DNA of 64,000 nucleotides, taken from Raffaelea ambrosiae. Lineage: Eukaryota; Ascomycota; Sordariomycetes; Ophiostomatales; Ophiostomataceae. The notes below the pieces were generated by a model, which saw nothing but the letters and a program-made list of their open reading frames with translations, had not been told where the DNA came from and did not search any database. Where the stretch lies: positions 1,116,001-1,180,000 of the forward strand of contig PCDI01000010.1 of NCBI GenBank assembly GCA_002778195.1. Direction: 5' to 3'. This document shows positions 47,336-61,101 of this stretch, in pieces (position 1 is the stretch's first letter; every line of letters starts with the position of its first letter). Made by a program: the position numbers and the translations under genes.

Positions 47336-49863
47336 AGGGATTGGCAAGGAGAAGAGAAGGGGCACAAGGAGGGGAATGGTACGCCAGTAAAGGAGAAAAG
47401 AAAATGATGAAAGACAAAATGACAGAAATGAGACCAGCAATGGACTACGAAATGGTTAATGGGTAACGCAGGCAGCGCAGTGCAAGAAGATCAACTTTTC
47501 AACTATTGCTACGAACATAAGATAAACGTTTGGTTGTTTCCTCGTTTCTTTGTTTCTTCCGAAAATAAACCCCTGGATAAAAAAGCAGTACAAAAAAATC
47601 ACATAAAAACCACATAAAGAAATCAGATAGATTCCAAACCATATTGCCATTGTTTTGAAAAAAGTTCTTAAAATCCAGTAGGTCTTAGATATGTCTTTTT
47701 GATAGAGGACCAACCACAGTTAAGAACCAGACTATTGTCGAGTCTTTACGTTTTTTTTATTTGCGTTTTTTTTCGGTACTTTACTGTTTTTTTTAAGAGC
47801 TAATCGGATAATAAAAAAGCAGGAACAAACCCATTTCCCAGTTTTCTTTCTATGCATACAGTAAAATGAGAAAACAAGAACGAAGCCGCACTCAAGAAAA
47901 AAAAAAAAAAAAAAGTAGAAGCTCCCAAAATATCTGATTTTTTAAGGACCCCGGGACCGTTGGATGACGTAGCTGATGTGATGCTTTTTTTCCCCGGATG
48001 ATTCGTCTGCTTTTGGCAACGCGTATCACATTGTGTGTGTTAATGAGTTGAATGCTCCTTTTCAGGTGCATATATGCTGCGAGGCCTGGGATTTCAGTGT
48101 CCGCCCCTCTTGTCGCCGGCCATGATGCACAATTTCCCATAGAACCCGCCTGCCGTGATGGCGGAGAACAACAACCCCTCCCCCAAAGAGCCCATGCCTG
48201 GCAACACGATGCAAGAAAACAAATATTTTCGTCCTATGTTTGTTTGTCTCCACAAACTGTGATGAGGCATAATCCCACCGAAAATAACAAACAGCACTCA
48301 AATCACCCGACAAAGCCACTGGCCAAAACGGCAACTGCCCTCGCATACGCACACACACAGGAGGCAGACAAGTGTGAAAGAATCCCAGGCCGAGACACAC
48401 AAGCAGGCACAAGAGAGCACACAGCACAGCCTCCCTGTCGAGTCCGGCGCAACAGAACACACACGTAATGATCCGCACGACGAACAACAGACTTCCGAAG
48501 AGAGACACAAATACACGCACGACGCACACGACGCACATGCGTTCACCCGTTTCCGGCTTGGTGTTGTGCATGATCTCCTCGTGACGCAAAAAAAAAAATA
48601 GTGCCGAGACAAGCGTACACAAACACACAAAGAACACACATAAACAAACAGGAACAGAACCGAGCCCTTGGGGGAGGACAGGAAAGCATATAAAAAGGAT
48701 GAGATGACGACACAATAAACACAAAAAAAAATCCGTGAACGTAACGTGAACGTAACAGAAAACAACCCGATGCTGTGTTTACTTTACCCGCCATTTGCTG
48801 AGGAAGACCGGAAATGCACACGCTATTTTGCAGTGAAGGGACATGATCGAATGAATGGGTGAACCGATTGTGAAGAAAACAATACAAAAATGATGAAATG
48901 ACTCTGCGCAAAAATGCAAAAACTAGTAACACACTTTCCCCGGTAACCGTGCAAAATTGTGGATGGGTGGCCAAAAAAAAAAAAAAAACAGCCAGAAAAG
49001 CAATGGTATGAATGAGGGTCGTAAAAAACACACGCGTCAAGAGCCCCATGTAAACGTGATAATAATAAAAACAAACGCCATTGTGTCTTTTTGTCTTTGT
49101 CTCTCTCCCAGGTAATTTTTTGGTTAAACATATAAAAAAGAACAGCTGAATAATGGGGTAAAACATGGTGGCCAGTCAGACCAGGGGAGGTGCAGTATTT
49201 TCCTCTTGTGGCTTCTAAACAGTGGACTTTAAGGAGCACACCAGGCGGCTCCGCCACTTTTTTTTTCGCCAACCGAGACCGCAGTAAGTTTCCCCGTGTC
49301 ATTGGCGACAGCATGGACATATGACATGTGTCTTGCCTGTTCGTCTCTCCCTGTGTGTATGCAATGTGTGTTTGTGCTCTGTGCTGTTTGTGAGTGTGTG
49401 TGCTTGTTTCCCTTGCGTCCTGTTTCCTTTTCTATCTCTCGCCGTCTGTTCGCGGCCGTGTGCTATGCTGTATGTGTTGATGCTGCTGTTGTTATAATCG
49501 GTGTTCGTTTGCCAGGTCAGTGCGACCCCCCACTAGGGATGGCTTTCAGCCTGTCGCCCGCCGTGACGATACCCTCGGGAGTATACACTTTTTTTTGGCA
49601 CTAGGAGCAAACCAGGTGCTTTTTTTTGTTGTGGGGGGCTATAATCGCTGTCCGTATATGCTGTTTGGAAAAATAAAATCAAACCAGGTTGTATCCCAAA
49701 GGCGATGTTATGTCCGCACAAACAGCCAAGGCCCAGATCAGATCGAGAAGCAGAAGCAGAAGCATATCCAAGAACGGATGCGAGGGTTTGTGTTGTGCTA
49801 GCACGAAGCATCATCGCTGTCAGTGCAAGACGCCCACTCAGACATGCAAGGTTGCGCCCCTGC
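47336..49863. other. 2.5-kb spacer without a recognisable gene
   Basis: Lies between two convergent genes. Contains A/T-rich DNA (about 47560-47930) and CA-rich sequence (about 48340-48670). No supported gene. Confidence 0.5.
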
Positions 49864-52800
49864 TCAACCCCCTTTGCGCTCCGACTCGTTCTTAGGCATC
49901 TGCTCGCCATGTGCTTGTCCGTTAGCCATGGCTTTCAGGTCGGCTGTCTTCTTGCGCGTCTTTGGCTTCTGCCATGCATTGACCGTGGGCGCCGAAGCCG
50001 GGGCAGGTGTCTCGCCGCTCTCACTCTTGGACGCCCGGGCGTGTCCGTTCTGCCCGTTCGTTGTCCCATTCACACGGTGGTGCAACGATAAAGGATCCTT
50101 CTTTGCAGTTGCCGTATCTGGAGAATTCCCCTTGGACGCAAAAGTCGATTTGGCCTGCTGGCCGTTGTCCTTGCGCGCATTCTTGACATGCGTAGCCAGA
50201 GACGACGAGGAGGTCGGTGTGGTCGCCGAGGCAAGGCCTCCGACGCTGCCGCTGGCTTGGTGATGCCCAGCTCGTCCAAACTGACTATCAAACTTGCGCA
50301 TGGCGGTGGGCGACGGCGTGCGGTGCTCGTAGACAGGCGACAAGTGCTGCATGTCCGACACCAGTGATTGGTCCGGCATGGCCAGGTCCAGCGGTGCAAT
50401 GACACGCTGCTGTTGTCTGGTCATCCTCTGGCGCGGCGAAGGTGACATCTGCTGCGATATGCCGTTGACAGGCATTCCTCCTTGTCCTCCGACAACAGCC
50501 GCGTAGGGCACAGGGCTGAAGCCGTTCATGGCGGCAATGCGCTGGCCAAACGACTGCGTGTCGGGAGCCACGGGGCTGGTGTGGGCGCCCAGGTGCTGAT
50601 GGTGGCTGTGGTGATGCACGGGCGAGGACATGACTGCCGACGTAGAGCCGTTGACAATCAGCGGAGATTGAATGACCGGTGTGGTCGTCGCCGTGCTGTT
50701 GCCGAGCTCGGTACCAGAGGCCTGCGAAACAACCTGCGCATATGGCGTGGGACTCGCTGTCAGAGTCTGGTCTGGCAGAATGGCTGCTGACCCGTTCATG
50801 CCACTGATTCCGAGCCCGTGAGACAGGTACGAGCTGGTCTCCATACTGGATGTTGCCAAGGAGCTCGAGGCCGACATGGCGTCCTCCGAGATGACGCTAT
50901 CACTGGTCGAAGGCTGGCGGGACGAAATGAGGGATTCACTAGGCAGGCTCATCGATCCCTGGAGGTTCGACCGCGTGGCCGATCCATTGACCACCAGGGC
51001 CGACCGGCTGCTGCTGGTCTCTTTGTTGCCTGGCCGATTGGGTGTCACCGGCAGGAACGGTCCCGAGGGCAGCGGCGCCGTGTTGTTACCAGACGAGTAG
51101 GCCCGGTTATGGCCCAAAGGCGACGGAGACCGTGAAGAGGCACGACGCATCCGCCTGCCGAGGATGGTCTGCGGCAGCTGGTCCGTCGAGAGCCGGCGGC
51201 GGTTGAGAGAGCTGGAACTGCTGGAGCTGGGGGCCAGGTCGCCAAAGGACGGCATAGGGCCGAATCTTGTGGGGCTGGCAGAGCCTTCGTTCAAGCAGTA
51301 TCCGTTTGCGTACAGCTGTTGCGACGATGTCGTCGACGACCGGTCTTCTTCTGTCGACCGCGAGTCTGCTGTTGGCCGTTTGCTAGGCGTCTCGTCGGCC
51401 TCGGAATCGGCGGTCTCGTCGGGAATGAAGCTCGGCATCGAAATGCCGTTAGCATTAGATCGGGCAAACGACGGCGTGGTGCTGCCATTAACTTGACCAG
51501 CCGACACCAGGTTGCCTTGGGATTGGCTCCCAGGCATTGGGGACCGCGAGGCAGGCTGGGACTGCGACCTAAGCGTGCCGCCCGTGGGCGACAGAGAGTC
51601 CGGTGCCGTGGCGGTCCGATGCAGACTCCTGCGGAACTCGGACGGGGCAGTGGTGGCAGATGGTGATGACGGCAGTGTGCTGAAGCCCGCAGGCTGCACA
51701 TAGTACGGCGCCGGTTGCAGCGGCATGTACATGTAGAGGTCAGGCCGCAAGGGCGCGCTCAGTGGCGGGTTGTCGAACGAGTTGGTCCTCGACCGATCCG
51801 TGGCTGACGTCGTGCCGGCTTGCTGAATGCGGTGGGCATGGGCCAGTGCGTGCTGCTGCTGCACGTACGCCTGCGGGTTTGTGTAGTATTGAATCCGGAG
51901 GAGCGACTGCTCGACTTGCTGCATCTGCAGGGCCGTCAAGGGGCTGCTGAGCATGTCTGGGTGGAAGACATACTGGGCCTGCTGCGTTTGCTGCTGCTGC
52001 TGCTGCTGCTGCTGGGACTGAGCCTGGCCACCTTGCTGCTGCTGTTGCGCAGCCGCCGCCGCCGCCGCCGCCGCCGCCTGTTGTTGTTGGACATGCTGTA
52101 CCTGTTGCGCCTGCTGGGCCTGTTGGTGGTACCATTGCATCTCCTGTGGCGTCATGGTCGGCATCATGGCCGCCTGGAGGTAGATGGGATTGTTCTCGTA
52201 GGCCACGCTGGACGACGCCCTGCGGCTGTTGTTTCCGCTTCGAAATTGGCGGCCGCCACGAAAACCGCCTCCTCGACCGCCTCGGCCAGACGACTGGTTA
52301 GGTTGTTGCTGGGACGAGCTCCGCAGGAGCACTGGTCGGGGTGTCTGTGCTGGTTTCTGGAACACCCTCTCCTCCTCCTTTGGAAAAACGTATTCATCGC
52401 AGCACTCGGACAGCTTGCCCTCGGCAATCAGATCAAACGCTCGCCGCAGCTCCATGTGCAGGCCGCGGAACGACGTGTCGTCGGCGGTGTTGCCCAGGTT
52501 GCGGACCGTGTTGAAAGGCTCCTCGACACAGAGCATGTTGTTGAGCATAGTGTGCCACTTCTTCTCAGTCTTCGTGGTCAGTTTGCCCAGGCGGACAGAC
52601 AGGACGTTCTTGCTGTAGTCGAACTCGTAGGCATAGAAGCGGAAGAAGTGGAAGAGCAGCTCGCCCAGGGACTCCTTGTTGGCTTTGCCGAAGCCGGCGA
52701 GCTTGTCGAGGTCGTCGGCAAACTCGGACGTGGTGCCGTCGGGTCGTGGCAGCTTCTCGTCGGGCCGTTGGTGCAGGGCCGGGAGGATGGGTGTTTGCCG

Positions 52801-54280
52801 GAGCTGCAGGAAGCAGATGACCATACATATCCATGTATATGAACTCAATGTTCCGCCAAAGGCTGAGATTGTGTTAGCATGTAGGGGAGGAAAGCTTTTG
52901 TAGTATTGACATTGGTAGAGCAGTGAACTGACCTGCGTCGTTGATGATCCTCCGCCGGGTCCAGTACTTGATAATCATGGCCAGTGGCCGTACGCGGTCG
53001 TCAATGCCGATGTAGGTGAGGACCATCCTGGTGTTCTCCAAAGCCAGGGTGTTGTTGACGTTCATGTCGCAGGCCAGGCTCAGCTCCGGGTCCCAGATCT
53101 TGACGATGGGGACTTTGGCCGAGGACACGCACACAACCTTCTCCATTCCGCCTAAAGCTGGGGGTCAGTATCGCTGTAGAGGCCATGCATATTCGCGTTG
53201 CGTCTGCTTACGTTTTGCCAGCAGCTCGGCAATCATGCAGACATTCTCCATCTCCTTCCAGTCTGTGGTGATACATATGTCCACTGCGTGTTTAAAAAGA
53301 TCTTGGTTAGCGAATTTGTCATCGTGTCAAAGTGTCGTCGTCCAGATCCTTTTGTCTTCTGGGTACCACCCACCATCTGAGTCGTCGGAGCACAACCTGT
53401 TGCCCGAGGAGCCAAAGATGTGCACGCGGATGTTGTGGTCCGGCCACTCGTCGTTGAACATCTTCTCTAGCTTCTTGATAAACCTCTCGCGCTTGTCCTG
53501 GGTCGTCGAGTTCGGTCGTAACCGGTCGTACAGCTCGCGCATGTCGGTGGATAGTTGCTTGGCCTCGTCCTTGGACAGGCGTGCTTTGATCTTGTCGAGG
53601 TTGACGCTCTCAAGCGGGTCGGCACCGAGGCTGTAGGGCATACGTCGGCGGCCGCGGACCAGGGCGGTCTCGTAGATGCAGCCGCCATAGCGAGGAGGTA
53701 GGGGGCGGAGAGAAGGTAGGGTGGTGTTGGTTTCGGAATATGCCGACCGGGGCGAGTGGTTCTGGGTGGTGTTGGGCGAAGGGTCGCGGGACTCGAAGGA
53801 GAAGTTGCGGGCGTGCTGGTGCGGTGTCGAGGGCACAGAGCTGGCCTGGGTCAGGGGCGCCTTGGGATGTGGTCTCGGCGACTTGGACGGACGGCCATGA
53901 GGGCGGGAAGAAGAGGGAGCATTTGATCGTGGGCGGTCAGAATTGACGTGCAGCGTCGATGACGAGGAGGGCTGGCTGTTGTTTGGGGGTTGCTTCTGCT
54001 GTCCTTGCTGGTTTTGCTGGCTGCTCTGCGGGCCTGGCTGGCTGCTGTCGGTCTGCGGATTGCTGCTCTGTTGATTTGGCAGGCCCTGCTTCTGCTGGCC
54101 GCCTTTCTGTTGCTTGCCACCGCCGGACGTGGCCGACTTCTGCGCCGATTTCTGTGAACCGGCGTCTTTCCCCATCTTGGTTACCGAGCGGTCTGGCTTG
54201 TCAGCGTTTTTATTGTTCTTGCTCCCATGGCAGTTCTGGTTGGAACTCGTCTGGGACGATTTCTGCTGCTGCTGCTGGCT

Positions 54281-54316
<36 letters not shown>

Positions 54317-54847
54317 ATTGTTGTTGTTGCCGTTGGTGGTGGTGCTGCTGCTGCCGTGCTGGTTCAGTTGCTGCCCGTTCTGGCCGGTCTGGCTGCCGTT
54401 GTTCTGGCTGTTCTGGCTGTTCGAGCCGTTCTGACTGTTCTGACCGCCTTGGCTGTTCTGCCCGTTTTGGGTGTTGTAGTGCGACTTGGACGACGAACGC
54501 GACCGCTGTCCGGTGGCCTGAACGTACGGGGCGGAGAGCACGGGCGGCAGGGGCTGGGTCTGGATGCCGACGCCGCCGCCTCGGCTGGGCGAGATCAGCT
54601 TGTTGTAGTTGAGCAGCTGGGCTTGGTAGATGGCCGGGTGATGCGGGAACAGGATGGGGATCTGCGAGGCAGTGACCTGGGCGGCAGGGAACGTGACCGG
54701 GCTCTCCGGCAGCGGCACGGTCGCGGCAGCCGTAGAGGACGGCAGTCTGGGGGTCGACGTCGAGGACGAGAGACGAGTCCACGAGGTGGGTGTCGTGGGC
54801 TGCTGGTAAGTATGCTTGGATTCTGCCGTGGTCGGCCGGCTGTCCAT
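49864..54847 (-). CDS. Cid1/Cid13-type nucleotidyltransferase (poly(A)/poly(U) polymerase family)
   Basis: Four exons on the minus strand: 54847-53374, 53283-53212, 53151-52933 and 52862-49864 (1587 aa). The three introns (90, 60 and 70 bp) lie in the catalytic core and restore it exactly. The core has the polymerase-beta-type motif FGSSGNRLCSDDSDVDICI (478-496) with GS at 479-480 and metal ligands Asp491/Asp493, then KVPIVKIWD and the third Asp in LACDMNVNN. The PAP-associated region includes FGGTLSSYTWICMVICFLQLR and LLFHFFRFYAYEFDY. Family role: template-free addition of A, U or C to RNA 3' ends, mostly cytoplasmic. The ~470-residue N-terminal region is Q/N/S-rich, and about 820 C-terminal residues are low-complexity with poly-Q and poly-A runs. 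It is far longer than yeast Cid1 (about 400 aa). Which nucleotide is added is not visible. Confidence 0.9.
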
Positions 54848-57771
54848 GAAGAACGAGGAGGGCCGCAGGCGTGCGGGTCCCTGACGACGGCGGGACGGAG
54901 AGCAGGAGGAGAGATGAGGCACGTAGACACAGATGCAGATGCGGCACACGTAGTCCAGACGGGTGTCGATGGGGGGTGGGCAAGATGAACGTCTCCGGGA
55001 GGCCTGTTCGCGATGCGAGACAAGGTCGAGGCCGTTTGCAGGTCAGAACGCAGGCAGGCGTTCTATCGTCGTCGAGGAGATGCAGCTCGGAGAGAAAGGA
55101 GGATGCAACTCGTGGGCAGTCAAACAGACGTCGTCAACGCAAGAGAGGGCAGCTTCCGAGGCACGGCCGGGCGTGGATTGTTCGTTTCAAATCGTGCTCT
55201 TTTCGATGAAGTAGTCTCCGCTAAAAGGGGGTAACGACGGGTGAAATGAGGCGAAGAAGGTCGCGGGTGGGAAAGAAACGGTGCAGACAATGAAAAAATG
55301 TAACACAGCCGACGCGGTAGGAACAAAGAAACGCAAAGGTCCGCAGCAGGAGCCGCGAATGCTGTGTGGTTGCGGGAGAGTGGCGGCCACACAGGTCGCG
55401 ACGATGATGGACAAATAGATGCAGAGTTTCGAGATGGGCCAAAACGAGCCAAAAGACACCGTCGGGAAAAACGACTTGGCTGTGCTGCTGGCAGCGGCTT
55501 GGTGGCTCCCAATGCACGGGCAGAACGGTCTCGAAATAGAGGCCGTTGAGATCGGGCGCGTTTCCGGTGTCCTGTCTCCTCGCGGCGGGCGTTGTCGAGG
55601 TTCGAGGTTGGGACGACGAGGGATGCGAGAGGGGGGGGGGGAGGGAAGAATGGGTGAAGAGGCGAATATGGAGGCCCTGAAGGTGTGTCTGTGGACGGGA
55701 CGGAGATGGGCAAGACAGCGCATGGGCCAGCCATTGTTGCCTGCGGATTGGGTTTAGGCTCGTTGGTTATTTTTGAAATTTTTCTGCGATTTGTTTTAAT
55801 TCCCTATTATTCCAGCAGGCCGAGGACAGCGCACCGTGTGACCCGCACGTGGTCGGGACGGCGGCGGCGGCGGGCGGGGGCCGTGCGTATTATGAGATAT
55901 TTGTACTGTGTCCAGTGCTTGGGGTAGGGCCCGGCAAGGTATGACACCTGGGGGCGGCCGCCTGGGATGGCGGGTTCCAGGGCCCGGGCCAGTCCCAGGG
56001 ACACAGTGTGAGGATGGACTTTACGAGATTAGAATTCGGGAATGTGCAAAACGACAACACGAGTGACTGGTGAAGTTAGATCAGGCAAAGCAAACAAAGA
56101 AAACCATACAGAACTGACATCGTGAGCCGGAGAATGGAGCATTGCAGAACAAAGAACAAAGCAGATACGAGCCAACCCAGCCACGGCTTAGAAGAAGGTG
56201 TGTCTGCTTCAGCAAGAGGGATACGATACCGCCCCCCATTATGGCCAGTGCCAGGAATGGGTCCAACGGGAAGGAAATTCGCACTAGAAGTCACGGCTCG
56301 TATGCACGGCGCTGCGGTGGGCACCAGCAGGGGGTGCACCAGCGAGCCCACCGCGAACGACGCGCAGCATCCCTTCCCCTGAGCAAGTCTGAACCACTGC
56401 TCCCGTGAGACGCCCTAAGAGCGGTGCTAGTGACTGGAATGGGGGGGTCCGAAAGAAGAGACGGGCTGCTTCAGAACCAGACAGTTCGGCTGGCAGATCG
56501 GCTGGACAAGTGGGAAGGGCGGAAAGAGCAACTGAGACCATCGGGAGCGTGGCGAAAACCAGAAAGGCAAAGGGGAATAATAAGATACAATGATTTCCCT
56601 GCTGACCACAATGCTGAGAAGTTGGCGGAAACCCAAAGACGTTCCGGTGCCAGAAAGAAAAATCAGTCACTAATGGTATATCTATTCACGACTGAACAGT
56701 CACTTGTCCAGCCAGTTTTCCTCATCTTCCAGGGGCTCGTCACATTTAGCCACGAGGAGGCCATTTTGAATATTAGACGCCGTCCACAGAGGTCGTCACA
56801 GTTTTGTTCCGCACTAACAACTTCTACAGGTAAGGTACGCAGATCTCTGTTAGCACGGAACTCCCGGACAAATAGTCCGAATTCAGAGCACACTAATAAC
56901 CCACCCATACGCCAGCCAGCCAGCACCATGCACACCCCATACAGCGCCCATACGATAATTACAAAAACTGTTCGTCCATTGCACCCACCGTACTGCACAC
57001 CCACACAAACACGCGCCGAAGATGGAAAAAAGACGCGTAAAATGAAATAAAAGGACATGACCACAACAACAAGACCAAGGGGCTCGAGACGACAGGCTCC
57101 CATGTCGGGATCCGTTTTAAGTGTCAAACTCAGCGGACATGAAAAGCAAAATGAAAAGAAAAAAAAATTGGAAAATGGAAAATGGAAAATGAAAAAAAAA
57201 AAAAATGGAAATGGAAAATAAAGAAAGAACGAATCGAGCGAATGAATATTTATTCGCACATGTTCTCGGCATAGGGTTGTACGCTGTGATTGTCGAGGCA
57301 AGCCAGAACTCAACTCAGTTCTGAATGAGGCTCTTCAGCCCTTGAGCCGCCCAACCTCTCCGTGTGGGAATTGTTATGTGAATCAGCTACGTCATGGCAG
57401 CCGTCCGCAATGCGCCTTCCATTTCAGGATCGCTCTACGCCTTCCACTGCATCCCACTTGGCATTCCAGTTGTTCCTGCGTATGGGCTTTTTGTGATCTC
57501 CTTCTCTCATTTGTCTCCCGCCATCCTCTTCTATGTCTCTGTCCGCCGCCGGCTTGTCTCCCAGTCTCTCTTGTCCGGCTTTTTGTCTGGCATCCAAGGC
57601 CTCCCACACCTGCTGAGCCCATCCTTCTTTTTGTTTAGGGCATTTTGGGTTTTAAATTCTTTGCTATTTTCTCCCTCAATTCCCACAGAACAACACAATA
57701 GTTAACAAGCTTGGCCACAATAGTAGCACCTGACTGGCCAGGATATGTCCCTTCTGTGTCTCTCCCTCTGA

Positions 57772-57796
57772 CCCCCCCCCCCCCCCCCCCCCCCCC
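57772..57796. repeat. 25-base C tract
   Basis: Uninterrupted C run in noncoding sequence; exact length may be uncertain. Confidence 0.9.
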
Positions 57797-58518
57797 GAAC
57801 CCCCGTCGTCCTGAAGGAACAGAACAGAGAAACAAACACATTCGAGCACGCCTTCTGACTGTGTCGGAGGCTGAGACCCTGGAAAGACTGCGCCGACATC
57901 CGAGCTAAAACTCTACGTCCAGTGACGAAAGAGAGACAGAAAGAGAGGCACAAAAAGAAAAGAAAAAGAGAAAAAGGAAAAGAAAAAGAAAAGAAAAGAG
58001 ACGACGTAAAAATGTGCTCCCGAAAGGGGCTGGGTTTGTCCAACGATACAGGAAAGGACACTGAAAAAGACAAGACAACAATGCAAAAAGGAAACAACTA
58101 CTCATAGTATTGTCTAATTATCTAAATCTGGTGCAGCCCTGCACGGGACTGTATTGGGCCCCCCTCATGGCATCCCTTTCGTCGCTCTTACTCCCCTTTC
58201 CCGCTCCAATACTTTCCCTCTTCGAGCCTCCTTACGTTGGATGAGTGAGCCGAGTCAGGAGAGACAGGGTTCTCCCTTCTCTGAAGAATTAAAAAAAAAA
58301 AAAAAACGGAGAGAGAAAGACGTAAAATGACTGTAGTATTTTTGTGAAATAAAAATGCGACAAACTGACCAAGCGAGGCCAGCGGTAAACCAGAGCCAAG
58401 CAAAGAAGCCAAATCCAAGAGGATTGAACCTAAACTGAACCAAACAAAAAGCGACTTTTTCGCTGATCCTGCCGATGTCAAGTGTCATTGGGTCAGCTCT
58501 GACTCTCATGTCTTGTTC

Positions 58519-58555
58519 GTCTGTCTGTCTGTCTGTCTGTATGTCTGTCTGTCTG
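58519..58555. repeat. (CTGT)n microsatellite
   Basis: Nine tetranucleotide units of GTCT/CTGT, interrupted once by an A. Confidence 0.9.
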
Positions 58556-60777
58556 GCGATCCGCACGGCCGCCCACCCGTTTTGCCCGGCCTGTTAGTTA
58601 GGGTGTTAGTTAGGATGTACTTGTTGGCGGATGGGAACATGTATCTGCATTGGTCCCCGGCCAATCTGCCTTTCTTGCGCTTGTGGCGTCCCTTTCTTTC
58701 CTTCTGGTGTCGTGTTTCGCTCCTTCCGCCGCCCATACTGGCTTCCTCTCTCTGCCAGTGCTCTTCTCTCGCTGACTGCTCAGCTCCTGGGGTGTAACTC
58801 TGACCGCTCACGTCTGTCCCTCACTTCTCGTTAATATGTGTCGCCAGGGTCCCCTCCACTGCCCCCCCCCCCCCGTGCTACGTGCAACCCTCGGTAATGA
58901 TGTCCCCAGGGGTAAGAAGACATATTTCGTAAATGGGGCCCAACATTTCACTTTTTGGCCGGCCTTGTGCCATGCAGGGAACGACACGTTGGAAACGGCA
59001 CAACCCTGACAGCCCATCCATGGGAAACACACCCACGCACCACTTGTTCAGAACCTGTTAAACATGGACTATGGGAAACGTAGCTTGTGGCAACCAGCCA
59101 CATCCAACAACCCCCCCTCTCTCTTGTGACCGGTTGCGATCAGGGAGACACAAGCAAGTATCTGCCCCATTTTTTTGTCCTGGTTTCTTTTTTTTTTTTT
59201 TTTGCCGCTTTTTTCACCCGGGGTATGCCGCCGTCTCCAGTGACCAGAAATGTACAATTTGTGACCTGCGTAACCAGCACGAGAAAATATCGTCGTGCCG
59301 TGAACAACATCCCTGTTCCGGCTTCCCAAGGCCTCCCCTCCTCGGTGCACCAGTCCCGATTTTTTTCCTGTATCAAAGTACTCGTACACTAACAACTTCG
59401 GCAACGCCTATCTCACGAGAACGCCAGCCCGAACGATTTCTGGCGCGGGTGTAGATCCCGATGGCCAGAAGCACGAGCAACTTTGGTCAGAGTTATCCGC
59501 ACTGTCTAAATGTACCCAATTTACGTTAATGTTTTTTGATTACTTCTTTGAACTTGGCCCAGCCTCGTGCCAAGTCTCTCTTTTAGGAGGTACTGCCAGA
59601 AGGCTGAAACGATTTCCGGGTTCTCATGCTCAGTCATTCATCAAGGACGCAAGATTTTGACAAGGAAAGGGGAAAACGGATAAAACTGGGCAGCCACTCG
59701 TTCAGTGTTACAGATCGAATCCGAAATAATCCTTCCGGACGGGACATTTCCTAGCTGATCTTCTGTAACGACAAGGGCCTGGTAACTTTGGGTCAACAAG
59801 GACATCTATTTCCCACCAAAGAGAGTTCTGCCCAAAGATCAAATCCACCATTTTCAGACCAGCTGATCGGGAACAGGCAGACACAGCAGGACGTCAAATA
59901 GAGGAAACAGTATCTGGGAAGAAAGAAACCCGATCCCTGACTCCGATCCCCCTGCTTCCCACATGATCGCTACGCATTTCATCCCACTGCAACTTAAATT
60001 CATCTGCGTACTTTCGTGGGCGTGTCTATCTGTCTACCCGTGTTGTTTTTGTGTGCTGCTGAGATACAGTACAGGTTTTGTATGTGTCCTGTTTAGGCAT
60101 TGCGCCCGTCCGAGACTGCTCGGCTCTTGCCTGGTCCGTTTGTTGTCTATCAAGATTCAACAAAAATAACGAGTGCATATATGTCTGTGAACTTCGACAG
60201 CTTTTTGTCAACGCAAACTTCCTCTTCAAGTAAGCCCACAGCATATGATGTTTGCCTGCATCTTACGCGTAAGCCAGCAGAAAATATCCAAATATCAAAC
60301 TAACCTTTTGGTTTTGCTCTGTCCTCGTTGGTACTTACCACAAGATTTCGTTTTTTGCCCGATCGTCGCTTCCCGTTCTTGTCAACTGCAGTCCTCTCCA
60401 GGGTTCGCTCCTGCCCTCTTTCGTTTAGCTATCTTAATCGGCAGCAAAGCAAGAGCTTTTTTGTAAGGCTCTGGTTTCCAGTGGAATCTGTCCGAAATCC
60501 CGAGACATATTGAAGTCATTTCTGAGTTTTATCACCTGACTAGGAAACTCCCTTTTTTGGCCCTCACCAAAATCAACCCACATGCGTAACTCATATACAC
60601 GCAAACTAAGGGGTCATTTTAGACTTTCAGCCGGGAGGAGACGTCCCGTCCTCGCCTAATCTAAGCAAGCGAGAATTGTTTGAGGCAATAGACAAATAAA
60701 ATAAAAATAAAATAAAAAAGGGTGGTCTGAAAACAATATGTGCCCTCGTACACTTGATCAGCACGTGTCCCAAATCT

Positions 60778-61101
60778 AGAACACTTCTTGCGTCTTACTC
60801 CCTTCTTCCTCTTTCGTATCCTTCCCCCCCTCCCCCTTCCCCCCTCCCCCCTCCNCATAGTCTTCTTCGTCCCCTTCGCCGTCGTCTCCTTCTACGTCTG
60901 CGTGCTCCACGCCCGCTTCATCTCGATCCTCCCCCTCCCCCTCCTCCTCCACTTCCCGCCGAACACCCGTTGAAGATTCCGTGTTCCTCTGTGCCACGAT
61001 CTTATTTGTAGCAACGGTTTGCTGCGGCTCGTCTTTTCGGCTATACCAAGCGCTAGGTTTCCCGTCGAAGACTTCCAGGGTCCCCTTTACGTTGTCGGCC
61101 T
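60778..61101 (-). other. Doubtful acidic open frame containing an ambiguous base
   Basis: After an acceptor-like AAAATAG near 61102 a minus-strand frame reads ADNVKGTLEVFDGKPSAWYS and then a strongly Glu/Gly/Asp-rich stretch to a stop at about 60778. The ambiguous base at 60855 lies inside a C/T-rich run that encodes the Gly/Glu part. No start or upstream exon was found. It may be the last exon of a decayed gene or a compositional artefact. Confidence 0.25.

Noticed and set aside
48062..48724. Cys/Val/Phe-rich minus-strand frame of 220 aa
   Set aside because: Produced by CA/TG-rich noncoding DNA; CVC-type runs reflect ACACAC repeats, not a Cys pattern.
51820..52842. Long plus-strand frame (340 aa), Leu/Arg-rich
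   Set aside because: It is the antisense shadow of the Q-rich part of the nucleotidyltransferase exon, with composition produced by CAG/CTG repeats and no family features.
58519..58555. Possible CRISPR-like or satellite array
   Set aside because: Simple tetranucleotide microsatellite with no spacers.
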